DNA from: Sphingomonas echinoides
GTDB taxonomy: Bacteria > Pseudomonadota > Alphaproteobacteria > Sphingomonadales > Sphingomonadaceae
Assembly (NCBI RefSeq): GCF_029623395.1
Contig: NZ_JAPYKK010000016.1
Location: forward strand, 1-64,000
Length of the DNA: 64,000 nucleotides
Direction of reading: 5' to 3'
Position numbers and translations under genes: made by a program. The first letter of the stretch is position 1, and every line of letters starts with the position of its first letter. The notes beneath the pieces were generated by a model that was given only the letters and a program-made list of their open reading frames with translations, was not told the origin of the DNA and did not search any database. Positions 37,206 to 46,454 of the stretch are shown here, piece by piece.

Positions 37206-38098
37206 CACAACACCCGCCGCAGCGCCGCCAGCACCGCCAGCCGCGCCGCCAGCGTCGCCAGGATCGCAAAGGCGATCGGCAGGCAGCCGAGGATTACCCA
37301 GTCGCGCACCCCGAGCTGCAATCCCGTGACCAGATCCGACCCGAGCGCATCGAGCTGCACCCCGACCAGCAGCACCACGCCGATCGCCGCCGCCATCCCG
37401 ACGAGTCCGCCGAGCAGCGTATCGAGCCCGATCCGCCGCTGGAACAGCCGCGCGACCTGGACGTCGGTCGACCCCAGCATGTGGAGCACCGCGATCGTGT
37501 CGCTATGCGTGTCGAGCCCCGCGCGCGCCGCGAGGATCACGACCGCTGCGGTTGCCCCCGCCATCAGCAGCACCAGCCCGCCGGCCATCCCGCTCAACAT
37601 CCGCATCACCGAGCGCACCGGGCCCAGCCAGCTTTCCTGCCGGTCGACGCGTGCACTCGGCGCCGCCGCGCGCACGACCGCCTGGACGCGCGCCAGCGTC
37701 GCGGCGCTCGCTTGCGTCAGGTCGACGTCCATCATCGCGGGGATCGGCAGATCGGGGTCCGCGCCGTCGGTGCCGAGCCATGGCCGAAGCATCTCGGCGA
37801 GATGCGCCGGATCGACCGCAACCGCGCGCCGGACCTCGGGAAGCCGTTTCAACGCGGCCAGCGCGGCAGCGGCCTCGCGCGTGCGGACGCTTTCGGCGGG
37901 GGCGACGACCTGCACCGTCAGCCGGCCGGCAAGCTGGCGGTCGAGCACCGCGGCCACCCCGAGCGTGGCAAGCCCCAGCGCAGCGGCGAGCACCGTGAGG
38001 AACAGCATGATCGCCATCACCCACGCCATCGCGCGCGTGCCGTGGCGGTCGTCGAGCAACCGCCGATCCGCCGCCGATGCGATGATCCCCATGGTCAT
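37205..38098 (-). CDS. ftsX: Cell division protein FtsX
   Basis: 297 aa. A four-helix FtsX topology: N-terminal helix (residues 25-50), a periplasmic loop of about 115 residues (LPEVRRAVAVDPAHLAEML...), then three C-terminal helices, with the Gly-rich GLVLLMAGATAAVVIL after the loop. With FtsE it forms an ABC-like complex that activates peptidoglycan hydrolases at the septum. Overlaps ftsE by 4 bp. Confidence 0.92.
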   Translation of the reverse strand: MTMGIIASAADRRLLDDRHGTRAMAWVMAIMLFLTVLAAALGLATLGVAAVLDRQLAGRLTVQVVAPAESVRTREAAAALAALKRLPEVRRAVAVDPAHLAEMLRPWLGTDGADPDLPIPAMMDVDLTQASAATLARVQAVVRAAAPSARVDRQESWLGPVRSVMRMLSGMAGGLVLLMAGATAAVVILAARAGLDTHSDTIAVLHMLGSTDVQVARLFQRRIGLDTLLGGLVGMAAAIGVVLLVGVQLDALGSDLVTGLQLGVRDWVILGCLPIAFAILATLAARLAVLAALRRVL

Positions 38099-38802
38099 TG
38101 CACGGTATCGGGTGGCGGGAAGCGCAGCGATCCGGTCGGATCGACCAGCCGCCCCTTGTCGAGCCGCATCATGTGCGCGTGCGGGATTCGCTTGAGCGTG
38201 TGGAAATCATGCGTCGCGACGACGACCGTCGTGCCCAGCCGGTTGAGCGAATCGAACAGATGGAGCAGCCGTTCCGCCATGTCGGGGTCGACGTTGCCGG
38301 TCGGTTCGTCCGCGACGAGGATCTCGGGCCGCCCGATCACCGCGCGCGCGATCGCGACGCGCTGCTGCTCGCCGCCCGACAGCGTCGGGGGTCGCGCATC
38401 GGTCTTGTCCGACAGCCCGACCCAGGCGAGCATCTCGCGCACCGGGTCCGCGACTTCGCGTTCGGGCACCCCCGACACGCGCAGCGGCAGCGCGATATTG
38501 TCGAACGCGGAGAGATGCGGGACGAGCCGGAAATCCTGGAACACCACGCCGATCCGCCGCCGGAAGCCGGGCAGGCGCGCGCGCGGCAGCGTCACCGCAT
38601 CCTCGCCGAACAGCCGGATGCTGCCGCGGGTCGGGCGCTGCGACAGATACAGCAACCGCAGCAGCGACGTCTTTCCCGCACCCGACGCACCGGTCAGGAA
38701 GTAGAACGCGCCGCGCGACAGCGAAAAGCTGAGGTCGCACAGCGTTTCCTGCCCCGTGTCGTAGCGAAGCCCCACATTCTCGAATTGAACGATATTCGCC
38801 AT
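38095..38802 (-). CDS. ftsE: Cell division ATP-binding protein FtsE
   Basis: 235 aa from the ATG at 38802; the frame is open to 38847 but the alignment starts at MANIVQFENVGLRY. Walker A is GASGAGKTS, Q-loop VFQDFRLVP, ABC signature LSGGEQQRVAIARA, Walker B ILVADEPTGNVD and the H-loop ATHDF, all intact. First gene of the ftsEX-ydcF-plsC operon. The 252-bp divergent gap to the zinc-ribbon gene has no visible gene. Confidence 0.95.
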   Translation of the reverse strand: MANIVQFENVGLRYDTGQETLCDLSFSLSRGAFYFLTGASGAGKTSLLRLLYLSQRPTRGSIRLFGEDAVTLPRARLPGFRRRIGVVFQDFRLVPHLSAFDNIALPLRVSGVPEREVADPVREMLAWVGLSDKTDARPPTLSGGEQQRVAIARAVIGRPEILVADEPTGNVDPDMAERLLHLFDSLNRLGTTVVVATHDFHTLKRIPHAHMMRLDKGRLVDPTGSLRFPPPDTVQ

Positions 38803-39054
38803 GCGGCGTGCGCTACTCGCTACTTGTTCATGCCCCGCATCCTGCATCGCACGATCTTCGCCGCCGCGACAAGCACGCAGGTGCCGCGCCGGCGGGGTTC
38901 CGCGCCGGCGCGCGCGGGGCTCTTGCCACCGGGGCGGTCGGCGGCGTAGATTCCGTTATCCTTGTGGACGCCGCGGCGCGCGTATCGTGCGATATGCCGC
39001 CCCCCGTCCGCGCTCGTTGCCTGCCCCGCACCCCTTGCTGTCTGAATTGCCCCG

Positions 39055-39786
39055 ATGATCCTCGAATGTACCGAGTGCGACACCCGCTATGTGATCCCCG
39101 ATAGCGCGGTCGGGCCGGAAGGGCGCTACGTGCGCTGCGCCAATTGCAAGCACAGCTGGTTCCAGGAACCCGTTCCCGCGCTCGAGCTCGATCAACCGGT
39201 GGAAGACGACGCGCCGGAAGACTCGACAGCGGCTGCCCCCCGGGAAAGCGACGCCGCGCCGGAAATCGCTGCCCCCATTTCCCCGACCGTCCCGACACCG
39301 GTCGAGCCGACCCGCAGCTACACAGACTATGACGCGTTCGCGCATCAGCCGCCGTTCCGCGCGCGCCGCAACCCCGCGCGGCGCTGGACGATCGCCGCGG
39401 TCGTCGCGGGCGTGGCGATGCTCGGCGCGACCGCCGCGATCATCACCAGCGGCGCGCCCCGCACCGCTGCCGCGCTGTTCCACACATCGACCGAAACCCC
39501 GCTGCGGCTGATCAACAAGCCGATCGACCGACACGATTACAACGGCAACGAGGTGTTCGCGGTCAGCGGGACGGTGCTCAACCCGACCGACACGCGCCAG
39601 CGCGTCCCCGACATCCGCGCCGACTTGCTCGATTCGCAGCGTCGGGTCGTCTTCAGCTGGGTAATCCGCCCCGAGGCCACGTCGCTGCCGCCCAAGGGCC
39701 GCGTCGAGTTCAACAGCGCCAAGCTCGACGTGCCGGTCAATGCGAAGTTCCTGTCGCTCAGCTTCTCGGGCGAATCCGCGCGCTGA
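39055..39786 (+). CDS. MJ0042-type zinc-ribbon / DUF3426 membrane protein
   Basis: 243 aa. N-terminal zinc ribbon with two CxxC knuckles (ECTECDTRY and RCANCKHSW), an acidic Pro/Ala-rich linker (45-105), one transmembrane helix (about 112-132) and a periplasmic DUF3426 domain (LINKPIDRHDYNGNEVFAVSGTV...). Widespread in alphaproteobacteria next to ftsE, function unknown. Its 3' end overlaps the convergent MATE gene by 29 bp. Confidence 0.88.
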   Translation: MILECTECDTRYVIPDSAVGPEGRYVRCANCKHSWFQEPVPALELDQPVEDDAPEDSTAAAPRESDAAPEIAAPISPTVPTPVEPTRSYTDYDAFAHQPPFRARRNPARRWTIAAVVAGVAMLGATAAIITSGAPRTAAALFHTSTETPLRLINKPIDRHDYNGNEVFAVSGTVLNPTDTRQRVPDIRADLLDSQRRVVFSWVIRPEATSLPPKGRVEFNSAKLDVPVNAKFLSLSFSGESAR

Positions 39787-41119
39787 CCCAGACGAACCGC
39801 GCGCCGTGCAAGACCGTCGCCGCGACCATCCCCAGCCCCGAGGCATAGACCAGCCCGAGTGGCCCCGCGCCGTGCGTCACCAGCAGCCAGCCGAGGCCAC
39901 CGGTTACGACGAAGAACGCGATGATGCTGTTCACCCCCGCGACGATCTGGTCGCCCAATGAGCGCAGCGCATAGACGAACACCAGTTGCACCCCGTCGAA
40001 CAGGATGAACGGCACCCACACCGGCAGCATCGCGAGCGCCGCCGCATGGACCCCCGGCGCCGCTGGAAACGCCTCCACCACCGGCACGCGCAGCAGCAGC
40101 GTCACCATCGCCAGCGCGCCCGTGATCGCCGCCGCCAGCCCCGCCGCGATCAGCGTGCGCGGGCGCACTTGGGCGGGGGCGTCTTCCCCCACCGCATTGC
40201 CGACGCGAACCCCCGCCGCGGACGCGAGCCCGACCGCCGCGCCGAACGTGACGTTGTGGAGCGAAAACACGATCTGGAAGGCGTGCGCGGTCACCGGCCC
40301 GAGATCGGTCGACAAGGCGATCAGGATCGAGAAGCCGAGCAGTTCGAGCCCCGACGCAAGCGCCGGGATCGCGCCGAACCGCCCCAGCCGCAGCGCCCCC
40401 GGCACCGCCGCGCGCCATACGGCGAGCGTCATGTCCCGCACCCCGCGTGCGCGCGCATCGCGCGTCGTCCAGGCAACGCCGAGCATCCCCGCCGCCCCCA
40501 GCAGCGACGCGATCGTCGTCGCCAGCGCCGCGCCGACCGCCCCCATCGCCGGCGCGCCAAAATGCCCGTCCGCCAGTATCCACGCCAGCAGCGCGTTGAT
40601 CGGCAGCGTGGCGAGATTGACCACGGTCACGCGGCGCGGGCGCGAGACGCCTTCGAGGAAGAAGCTGGCCGCGATGCTGATCATCTGCGCGGGATAGGCC
40701 AGCGCCATCATCCGGACGACCGCCGCCGCCGGATCGACCAGCGCGGGCGCGACTCCGATTCCGCCCAGCAATGGTGCGGCGAACAGCCCGAACCCGAGCG
40801 CCCCCACCAACCCGAGGATCGCAGCCAGCACCAGCCCTTCGCGCAGGGTCGCACCCGTGGCGGGCAGATCCCGCGCCCCATCCGCGCGCGACGTGAAGAC
40901 GAGCGTTCCCGACAGCCACGCCAGCCCTGCGACGATCGTGACGAAGGTCAGCGCGCGACTCGCCCCGAAGGCCGCGACCTGGTCGGTCCCGGTCAGCCCG
41001 ACCACGACCACGTCGGTCACGTTGAGGATCGTCCAGTTGAGGCTGGTGAGCATCACCGGCCACGCCAGCGACAGGATTCGGTGCGTTTCCGCCAGGGTAG
41101 CCGGTCGCCCGTATGTCAT
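39758..41119 (-). CDS. MATE family efflux transporter
   Basis: 453 aa, twelve transmembrane segments in two MATE halves (start SLAWPVMLTSLNWTILNVTDVVVVGLTG; second half around LELLGFSILIALSTDLGPVTAHAFQIVFSL). NorM/DinF-like Na+ or H+ coupled export of cationic drugs or metabolites. The 29-bp 3' overlap with the zinc-ribbon gene on the other strand means each coding end is constrained by the other. The gene is divergent from tRNA-Leu with a 123-bp gap. Confidence 0.92.
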   Translation of the reverse strand: MTYGRPATLAETHRILSLAWPVMLTSLNWTILNVTDVVVVGLTGTDQVAAFGASRALTFVTIVAGLAWLSGTLVFTSRADGARDLPATGATLREGLVLAAILGLVGALGFGLFAAPLLGGIGVAPALVDPAAAVVRMMALAYPAQMISIAASFFLEGVSRPRRVTVVNLATLPINALLAWILADGHFGAPAMGAVGAALATTIASLLGAAGMLGVAWTTRDARARGVRDMTLAVWRAAVPGALRLGRFGAIPALASGLELLGFSILIALSTDLGPVTAHAFQIVFSLHNVTFGAAVGLASAAGVRVGNAVGEDAPAQVRPRTLIAAGLAAAITGALAMVTLLLRVPVVEAFPAAPGVHAAALAMLPVWVPFILFDGVQLVFVYALRSLGDQIVAGVNSIIAFFVVTGGLGWLLVTHGAGPLGLVYASGLGMVAATVLHGARFVWVSARIRPRS

Positions 41120-41242
41120 GGCGTGCTGCTACGGGAAGCGCATAAAAAACGATAGCCTTGGCGGTCAGCCATTGCGTCGCCCGAATAGTCTTGCTAGGGG
41201 CGCTCGCCTACCAGCTGCCGGGCTTGCCCGGTGATGTTACGT

Positions 41243-41329
41243 GCGGCCGTGGCGGAACTGGTAGACGCGCAACGTTGAGGTCGTTGTGGGCGAAAGCCCG
41301 TGGAAGTTCGAGTCTTCTCGGCCGCACCA
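41243..41329 (+). tRNA. tRNA-Leu (anticodon GAG)
   Basis: 87 nt, including encoded CCA. Acceptor stem GCGGCCG/CGGCCGC, anticodon stem CAACG/CGTTG with loop TTGAGGT (anticodon GAG at 41277-41279), a long class II variable arm (GGGCGAAAGCCC) and T arm GGAAG-TTCGAGT-CTTCT. A T6 run directly follows the 3' end and could act as a terminator. Confidence 0.95.
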
Positions 41330-41601
41330 TTTTTTCCCGCTGATATCGGATCTACTCCCTGCGGGAGTCCAACATGCTGCTGCGGCAGAGGCGACGATTG
41401 CGTCCAGATGGGCGCTAATAAATCCGCATATCCTGCTGTAAATCTTTCATCTGTTCGACAGTTCTTTAAGTCATTCCCTTTGGAATGGCGCAAACCGTGC
41501 TGTGATCCCAACACGTGATCGGTCAACCTTTCCCTACTCGGCAAATATAAACGTCCGGGGTCGACATCAATTCGCATGTCGAGGTCGCAGGGGAGGAACA
41601 G
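41330..41601. other. AT-richer intergenic spacer downstream of tRNA-Leu
   Basis: 272 bp with visibly more A+T than the surroundings. It contains a perfect 6-bp inverted repeat CATTCC-CTTT-GGAATG at 41472-41487 and several TAAATC-like stretches, and ends with the GGGGAGGAAC ribosome site of the orphan gene. No ORF and no repeat of the tRNA 3' end was found, so an att site is not supported. Confidence 0.55.
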
Positions 41602-42645
41602 ATGGCTCAATATACAGGCGTTCTGGTACGGCAGAATCTGCAGGACCAAGGTGCGATGCCACGGACCGGAGGCTGGACCGCATCGCCGGACGTGTTCAGC
41701 GTCGGCACCCAACCCACAACGAATCCGCAAGCGACCTACGGTTCGACGACGAGCTACGCCACCGACCCGACCCAGCCGGTGGTGCAGAACGCGCCCAATT
41801 ACATTTACCTTCGCGGCAAGAACCTCGGCACGGCTGCTACCACCGGCGAGGCGCAGCTCTTCTACGCGCCGCAGTCGCTGTTCCTGTATCCGGTGCAGTG
41901 GATGAACAACCAGATCACGACGTCCACTGGCGCGAATGTCAGCACCATCGCATCGATGGCGCCCAATGCGATCGGCGTCACGACCGATGCGTTCCGTTGG
42001 ACGCCGCCCACCACCTCGGAACATTATTGCCTCGTCGGGTTCATCTCGACCGCCGACTTCCCGTTCTCGAGCCAGCAGCCGCCAGCAGCGGTTTCGTCGA
42101 TGGATCAGCTTGCCGCCTGGATCGGCAGCACCGGGGGCGCGGGCTGGCACAATGTCCAATGGGCGACCAACTCCGCTACGTTCACCAACACCACGCCCTA
42201 TCCCGCATCGAGCACCGCAGCGACCGTCCAGTTGGCGTTGACGTGCACCGGCCTGCCGGTGGGGTCGCAAGTGTCCTTCTCGTCGGCGACACCGCTACCG
42301 GACGGCACCTATCTGAATCTGCCGCTGACGACGGTGCCGACCACCGGACAGATCGGCTTCTTCATCGTCGCGAACGTTCCGGCCAACTGGAGCACGACGA
42401 TCAGTTACAGCTATTATGCCAATGGTGGCACGGGGCTTTCCACGTTCAACCTCGCGATGAGCGCGTCGATCATCCAAGCGTCCGAGAACGATGTCTTCGC
42501 GAAATACACCCGACCATCGACGGAGGTTTTCCCCAACCACCAGCAATTTGACCACGCGACGGGCAAAGAGATCCACCCCTCGAACATAGTGGTCAATTAT
42601 CTGATTCCTGTCGGCAGTGACGTGACCATGCTCGCCAGCAGCTGA
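41602..42645 (+). CDS. Orphan protein of unknown function, beta-rich
   Basis: 347 aa with a strong ribosome site GGGGAGGAAC and ATG at 41602. No signal peptide or transmembrane helix. Composition is very rich in Thr, Ser, Asn, Gln and aromatic residues, with low Lys/Arg. One region (NYIYLRGKNLGTAATTGEAQLFYAP ... FRWTPPTTSEHYCLVGFI, split here) looks like a CARDB-type beta-sandwich; a second beta-rich stretch follows (about 205-290). I do not recognise the protein. Its differing composition and site beside a tRNA suggest an acquired gene. It ends in a long hairpin. Confidence 0.75.
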   Translation: MAQYTGVLVRQNLQDQGAMPRTGGWTASPDVFSVGTQPTTNPQATYGSTTSYATDPTQPVVQNAPNYIYLRGKNLGTAATTGEAQLFYAPQSLFLYPVQWMNNQITTSTGANVSTIASMAPNAIGVTTDAFRWTPPTTSEHYCLVGFISTADFPFSSQQPPAAVSSMDQLAAWIGSTGGAGWHNVQWATNSATFTNTTPYPASSTAATVQLALTCTGLPVGSQVSFSSATPLPDGTYLNLPLTTVPTTGQIGFFIVANVPANWSTTISYSYYANGGTGLSTFNLAMSASIIQASENDVFAKYTRPSTEVFPNHQQFDHATGKEIHPSNIVVNYLIPVGSDVTMLASS

Positions 42646-42668
42646 TCGAAACCAGTCCCGAGAGCAAC

Positions 42669-42699
42669 GAGAGCGGCAACCGGCGCGGTTGTCGCTCTC
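42669..42699 (+). terminator. Long hairpin after the orphan gene
   Basis: A 14-bp stem GAGAGCGGCAACCG / CGGTTGTCGCTCTC (one G-T pair) with a 3-nt loop, 23 bp after the stop. There is no U tract, so termination is likely but not certain. Confidence 0.6.
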
Positions 42700-42800
42700 C
42701 GCGTTCGAACACGCCGTCAGCATCACCAGCCCTTGACCCCGTCGCCGCCGCCACCCAACTCCGGCGCAACCATTCACCGCATAGGGGCTGCGACCAAACC

Positions 42801-44696
42801 ATGACGACCACCACCGCTCCGGACACCGCCACGCCGCAGACGCACGCCTTCGAGGCCGACGTCGCCAAGCTGCTCCACATGATGGTGCACTCGGTCTATT
42901 CGGATAAGAACGTGTTCCTGCGCGAACTCATCTCCAACGCGGCGGATGCGTGCGAGAAGCTGCGCTACGAAGGGATCGCCGATCCCACGCTGCTCGGCGA
43001 CGATCCCCGCCCGCAGATCACCGTGACGCTCGATCCCGACGCGCAACGGCTGACGATCGAGGACAATGGCATCGGCATGACCGCCGCCGAGATGACCGAT
43101 GCGCTCGGCACGATCGCGCGGTCGGGCACCAAGAGCTTCATGGACAAGCTCGCCGGCGCGCAAGGCGCCGAGGATACGCAGTTGATCGGCCAGTTCGGCG
43201 TCGGCTTCTATTCGGCGTTCATGGTCGCCAAAAGCGTCGACGTCGTGTCGCGCCGCGCCGGCAGCGACGAAGCATCGCTCTGGTCGTCGGACGGTCTCGG
43301 CAGCTACACGATCGCACCGGTCGATCTCGCCGAAGCGCCGGCGCGGGGAACGCGCGTCGTGCTCCACCTGCTCGACGATGCGAAGGACTATGCCGACCGC
43401 TTCACCGTCGAGCGGACGATCAAGGCGCAGTCGGGGCACGTGCCCGTGCCGATCGCGCTGCGCGAAAAGCCCGATGCCGAGCCGGTCGAGATCGCTGATG
43501 GCGCGGCGCTGTGGACCAAGCCCAAGTCCGCGATCAGCGAAGCCGACTATACCGATTTCTATCGCAGCGTTTCGGGCCAGTTCGACGACCCTGCGCTGAC
43601 GCTGCATTATCGTGCGGAAGGGCGGCACGAATATTCGGTGCTCGCGTTCGTGCCATCGTCCAAGCCGTTCGACCTGTTCGATCCGGATCGCGCCGGGCGG
43701 ATCAAGCTCTACGTCAACCGCGTCTTCATCACCGACGAGGCGGAGCTACTCCCGCGCTACCTGCGCTTCGTCCGCGGGCTGGTCGATTCGTCCGACGTCC
43801 CGCTCAACATGTCGCGCGAGATGATCCAGGAAAGCCCGGTGCTCGGTGCGATCAAGAAGGGCGTGACCGCGCGGGTCCTGTCCGAGCTCGAAAAGCGCGC
43901 GACGGCGGACAAGGACGCGTATCTCAAGATCTGGGAGACGTTCGGCCCGGTTCTCAAGGAAGGGCTATACGAGGATTTCGAGCGCCGTGCGGCGCTGCTC
44001 GACCTGTCGCGCTTCCATACGACGACGTCCGACGGCGGATGGCGTTCGCTCGCGGAGTATAGCGCGGGGCTGAAGGAGAATCAGACCGCGATCTATTACG
44101 TCACCGGGACCGATCTCGACCGGATCGCGACCGCGCCACAGCTTGAGGGGTTCCGCGCGCGCGGGGTCGAGGTGTTGCTGCTGTCCGACCCGATCGACAA
44201 TTTCTGGGTGACCGCTGGCGTCGATTACCAGGGCAAGCCGTTCCGCTCGGTGACGCAGGGGTCCGCAGACCTCGCACTGATCCCGTTGCTCGAGGGCAAT
44301 ACCCCGCCCGCCACCGAGGCAAGCGGCGAAGTGTCGGATTTCCTCGCGTTCGTGAAGATGACGCTGGCCGAGGACGTGTCGGACGTGCGGGCATCGGACC
44401 GGCTGACCGAAAGCGCTGTCTGCCTGGTCGCGACAGAGAGCGGGATGGACCGTCAGCTCGAGCGGATGCTCGCGAGTGCGGGGCAGGCGCCGCCCAAGGC
44501 CAAGCCGGTGCTTGAGGTCAACCCGCAGCACGACCTGATCGTTAAGCTCGCCGGGCTCGGCGAGGGGGACGCATTGCGCGCGGATGCCGCACATCTGCTG
44601 TTCGACGAAGCGCAGATCGCGGACGGCGAGCAACCGGTCGACCCGCGCGCGTTCGCGGCACGGCTCGCGCGGGTGCTGACACGCGCGCTCGGGTGA
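42801..44696 (+). CDS. htpG: Molecular chaperone HtpG (Hsp90)
   Basis: 631 aa. The N-terminal GHKL ATPase has LRELISNAADACEKLR, the DNGIGM motif, GTIARSGTK and the GQFGVGFYSAFMV lid-region box. The middle domain (LYVNRVFITDE...) and C-terminal dimer domain (LEVNPQHDLI) are complete. Cytosolic chaperone. Single gene with its own 155-bp upstream region. Confidence 0.96.
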   Translation: MTTTTAPDTATPQTHAFEADVAKLLHMMVHSVYSDKNVFLRELISNAADACEKLRYEGIADPTLLGDDPRPQITVTLDPDAQRLTIEDNGIGMTAAEMTDALGTIARSGTKSFMDKLAGAQGAEDTQLIGQFGVGFYSAFMVAKSVDVVSRRAGSDEASLWSSDGLGSYTIAPVDLAEAPARGTRVVLHLLDDAKDYADRFTVERTIKAQSGHVPVPIALREKPDAEPVEIADGAALWTKPKSAISEADYTDFYRSVSGQFDDPALTLHYRAEGRHEYSVLAFVPSSKPFDLFDPDRAGRIKLYVNRVFITDEAELLPRYLRFVRGLVDSSDVPLNMSREMIQESPVLGAIKKGVTARVLSELEKRATADKDAYLKIWETFGPVLKEGLYEDFERRAALLDLSRFHTTTSDGGWRSLAEYSAGLKENQTAIYYVTGTDLDRIATAPQLEGFRARGVEVLLLSDPIDNFWVTAGVDYQGKPFRSVTQGSADLALIPLLEGNTPPATEASGEVSDFLAFVKMTLAEDVSDVRASDRLTESAVCLVATESGMDRQLERMLASAGQAPPKAKPVLEVNPQHDLIVKLAGLGEGDALRADAAHLLFDEAQIADGEQPVDPRAFAARLARVLTRALG

Positions 44697-44728
44697 TCGG
44701 CTGACCCGCCGCCCCCCCCCGGCTCGTG

Positions 44729-45562
44729 TCAGGCGAGCGGCGGGGGTGCGTTCGGGTCGAGCCCGGCCTTTTCGGCGAACAGGGTGGCGTGGGCGAGGTC
44801 CCACGTCGCTGCGTCGCACGCCAGCAGCAGTCCGGTCTTGCCGTCGTCAAGCCGGTAGGGCGATCCGTCCCAGCGCCGCACGCATCCGCCCGCTTCCTCG
44901 AGCAGCAACGATCCGGCGGCATGGTCCCACGGCAAGGTGCGCAGGAAGAAGCCGACCTGGTTTCCGCTGAGGCACAGCGTCGCATATTGTTCGGCGGCAC
45001 AGCGCGGAACCGGGACCAGATCGAAGGCGGTGGCGGCCTGCGCCTCGACCGTCTCGCGCAGGGGTGCGGGGAAGAACTTGGTCGCAAGCGCGGCGATCGG
45101 CTTCGTGTTTGCCGGGGTCCGAATCGTGACCGGAACGCCGTCGATCAAGGTCCCGCCGCCCCGCCGCGCATGACACATGCGACCGCGCACCGGATCATAG
45201 ATCCACGCCGCCTCGATCCGCCCGTATTCCGCCAGTGCGACCATCACGCCGAACGGACTGCGACCCGCCGCGAAATGCTCGGTCCCGTCGATCGGGTCGA
45301 TGATCCACACCCGCGCGCCGCCGACCGCGTCGAGCACCGACGGGTCCGCCGCCGTGGCCTCCTCGCCGATCACCGCGGCAGTGCCTTCGATCCGCCGAAG
45401 CCCTTCCGACAGCGCCTGCTCGGCTTCGCGGTCGGCGATCGTCACCAGATCTCCCGGCGCCTTCTCGATGATCTGGTCTGCGCCGAGATTGCGGAACCGC
45501 GGCAGGATGATGCGGTCCGCCACGTCCCGGATCAGCGTGGCGACGGGGTCGGTTTCGGTCAT
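44729..45562 (-). CDS. Inositol monophosphatase family protein
   Basis: 277 aa from the ATG at 45562. Metal-site motifs: GEEAT (Glu), IIDPIDGTEHF (first Asp box) and PWDHAAGSLLLEEAGG (second Asp box). Mg2+-dependent phosphatase on inositol phosphate, histidinol phosphate, PAP or similar; the subfamily is not decided. It overlaps the PAP2 gene by 4 bp, so two phosphatases are co-expressed. Confidence 0.9.
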   Translation of the reverse strand: MTETDPVATLIRDVADRIILPRFRNLGADQIIEKAPGDLVTIADREAEQALSEGLRRIEGTAAVIGEEATAADPSVLDAVGGARVWIIDPIDGTEHFAAGRSPFGVMVALAEYGRIEAAWIYDPVRGRMCHARRGGGTLIDGVPVTIRTPANTKPIAALATKFFPAPLRETVEAQAATAFDLVPVPRCAAEQYATLCLSGNQVGFFLRTLPWDHAAGSLLLEEAGGCVRRWDGSPYRLDDGKTGLLLACDAATWDLAHATLFAEKAGLDPNAPPPLA

Positions 45563-46269
45563 CGTTCGGCTCCTGGCGCTTCGAGCGCGTGACGGGCCTG
45601 TAGCCACCATGCCGCCGTCGCCGCAAGGAACGCCCACCCTGCACCGACGATCCAGCCCGCCAGCACGTCGGTCGGCCAATGCACCCCGAGATACAGGCGC
45701 GAGAGCCCGATCAGCAGCGTCAGCAGCATCGCCGCCGCCAGAATATACACGCGCAACGCGCGGGTCTCGACACTGCGCGCGACCAGCGCGGCAAGCGTGA
45801 GATAGACGATCGCCGAATCCGCGGCATGCCCGCTCGGGAAACTGGCGTGCGAGAAGGTCGCCCAATGCGCGACCACGTTCGGGCGCGGTCGATCGACCAG
45901 CGCCTTCAGCAACTCGACCGACAGCGTGCCGAGCACCGAAGCGCCGACCAGGAACCCCGCCATCGCAACCTTGCGCACGATCAGCAATCCGCCGACGACC
46001 AGGATCACGACGAGCGTCAGCGTCGTCATGTCCCCAAGCGCGGTAAAATCCTGCATCGCGAGGCGAACCGCGTGCGGAACTGGCCCGGGCCGCTCTGCCG
46101 CCGCGCGGATGCCGCGTAGGATCGCCGAATCATACGCATCGGTGTCGCCCGCGCCGACTTCCGACGCGATGTGCAGGACGAACAGCAGCAACGCCGCCAC
46201 CACGCCAAACGCGGCCAGCAAGGCGCGATCGGGTCGGGTGCGGAGCGTTTGCAGGATACGGATCGTCAT
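45559..46269 (-). CDS. PAP2 family phosphatase
   Basis: 236 aa with about six transmembrane helices. The three-part PAP2 signature is present: KALVDRPRP, SFPSGHA and SRLYLGVHWPTDVLAG. The active site faces the periplasm. Typical substrates are undecaprenyl pyrophosphate, phosphatidate or related lipid phosphates. Upstream gene of the phosphatase pair. The 185-bp gap to the divergent type III PKS contains no gene. Confidence 0.92.
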   Translation of the reverse strand: MTIRILQTLRTRPDRALLAAFGVVAALLLFVLHIASEVGAGDTDAYDSAILRGIRAAAERPGPVPHAVRLAMQDFTALGDMTTLTLVVILVVGGLLIVRKVAMAGFLVGASVLGTLSVELLKALVDRPRPNVVAHWATFSHASFPSGHAADSAIVYLTLAALVARSVETRALRVYILAAAMLLTLLIGLSRLYLGVHWPTDVLAGWIVGAGWAFLAATAAWWLQARHALEAPGAER

Positions 46270-46454
46270 TGGCTCGTCACGCGCGCGCTCCTGCGGTGCC
46301 GCCCGGGAAGGCGCGACATCAGGCTGCGGAAACGAGGAAGACCGGGTAAGGCTCCGTCATTCCGCCAAGCTCCGGGCTTCCCGGATCCAAAGCAGCAGGA
46401 TAACGTATCTATACGGCGAGTGGATTTCTCCGATCGTCCGTCTGAAAGCGTGCA

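Noticed and set aside
41243..42800. Integrated element with attL/attR at tRNA-Leu
   Set aside because: No second copy of the tRNA 3' end and no integrase gene was found; only one orphan gene is present.
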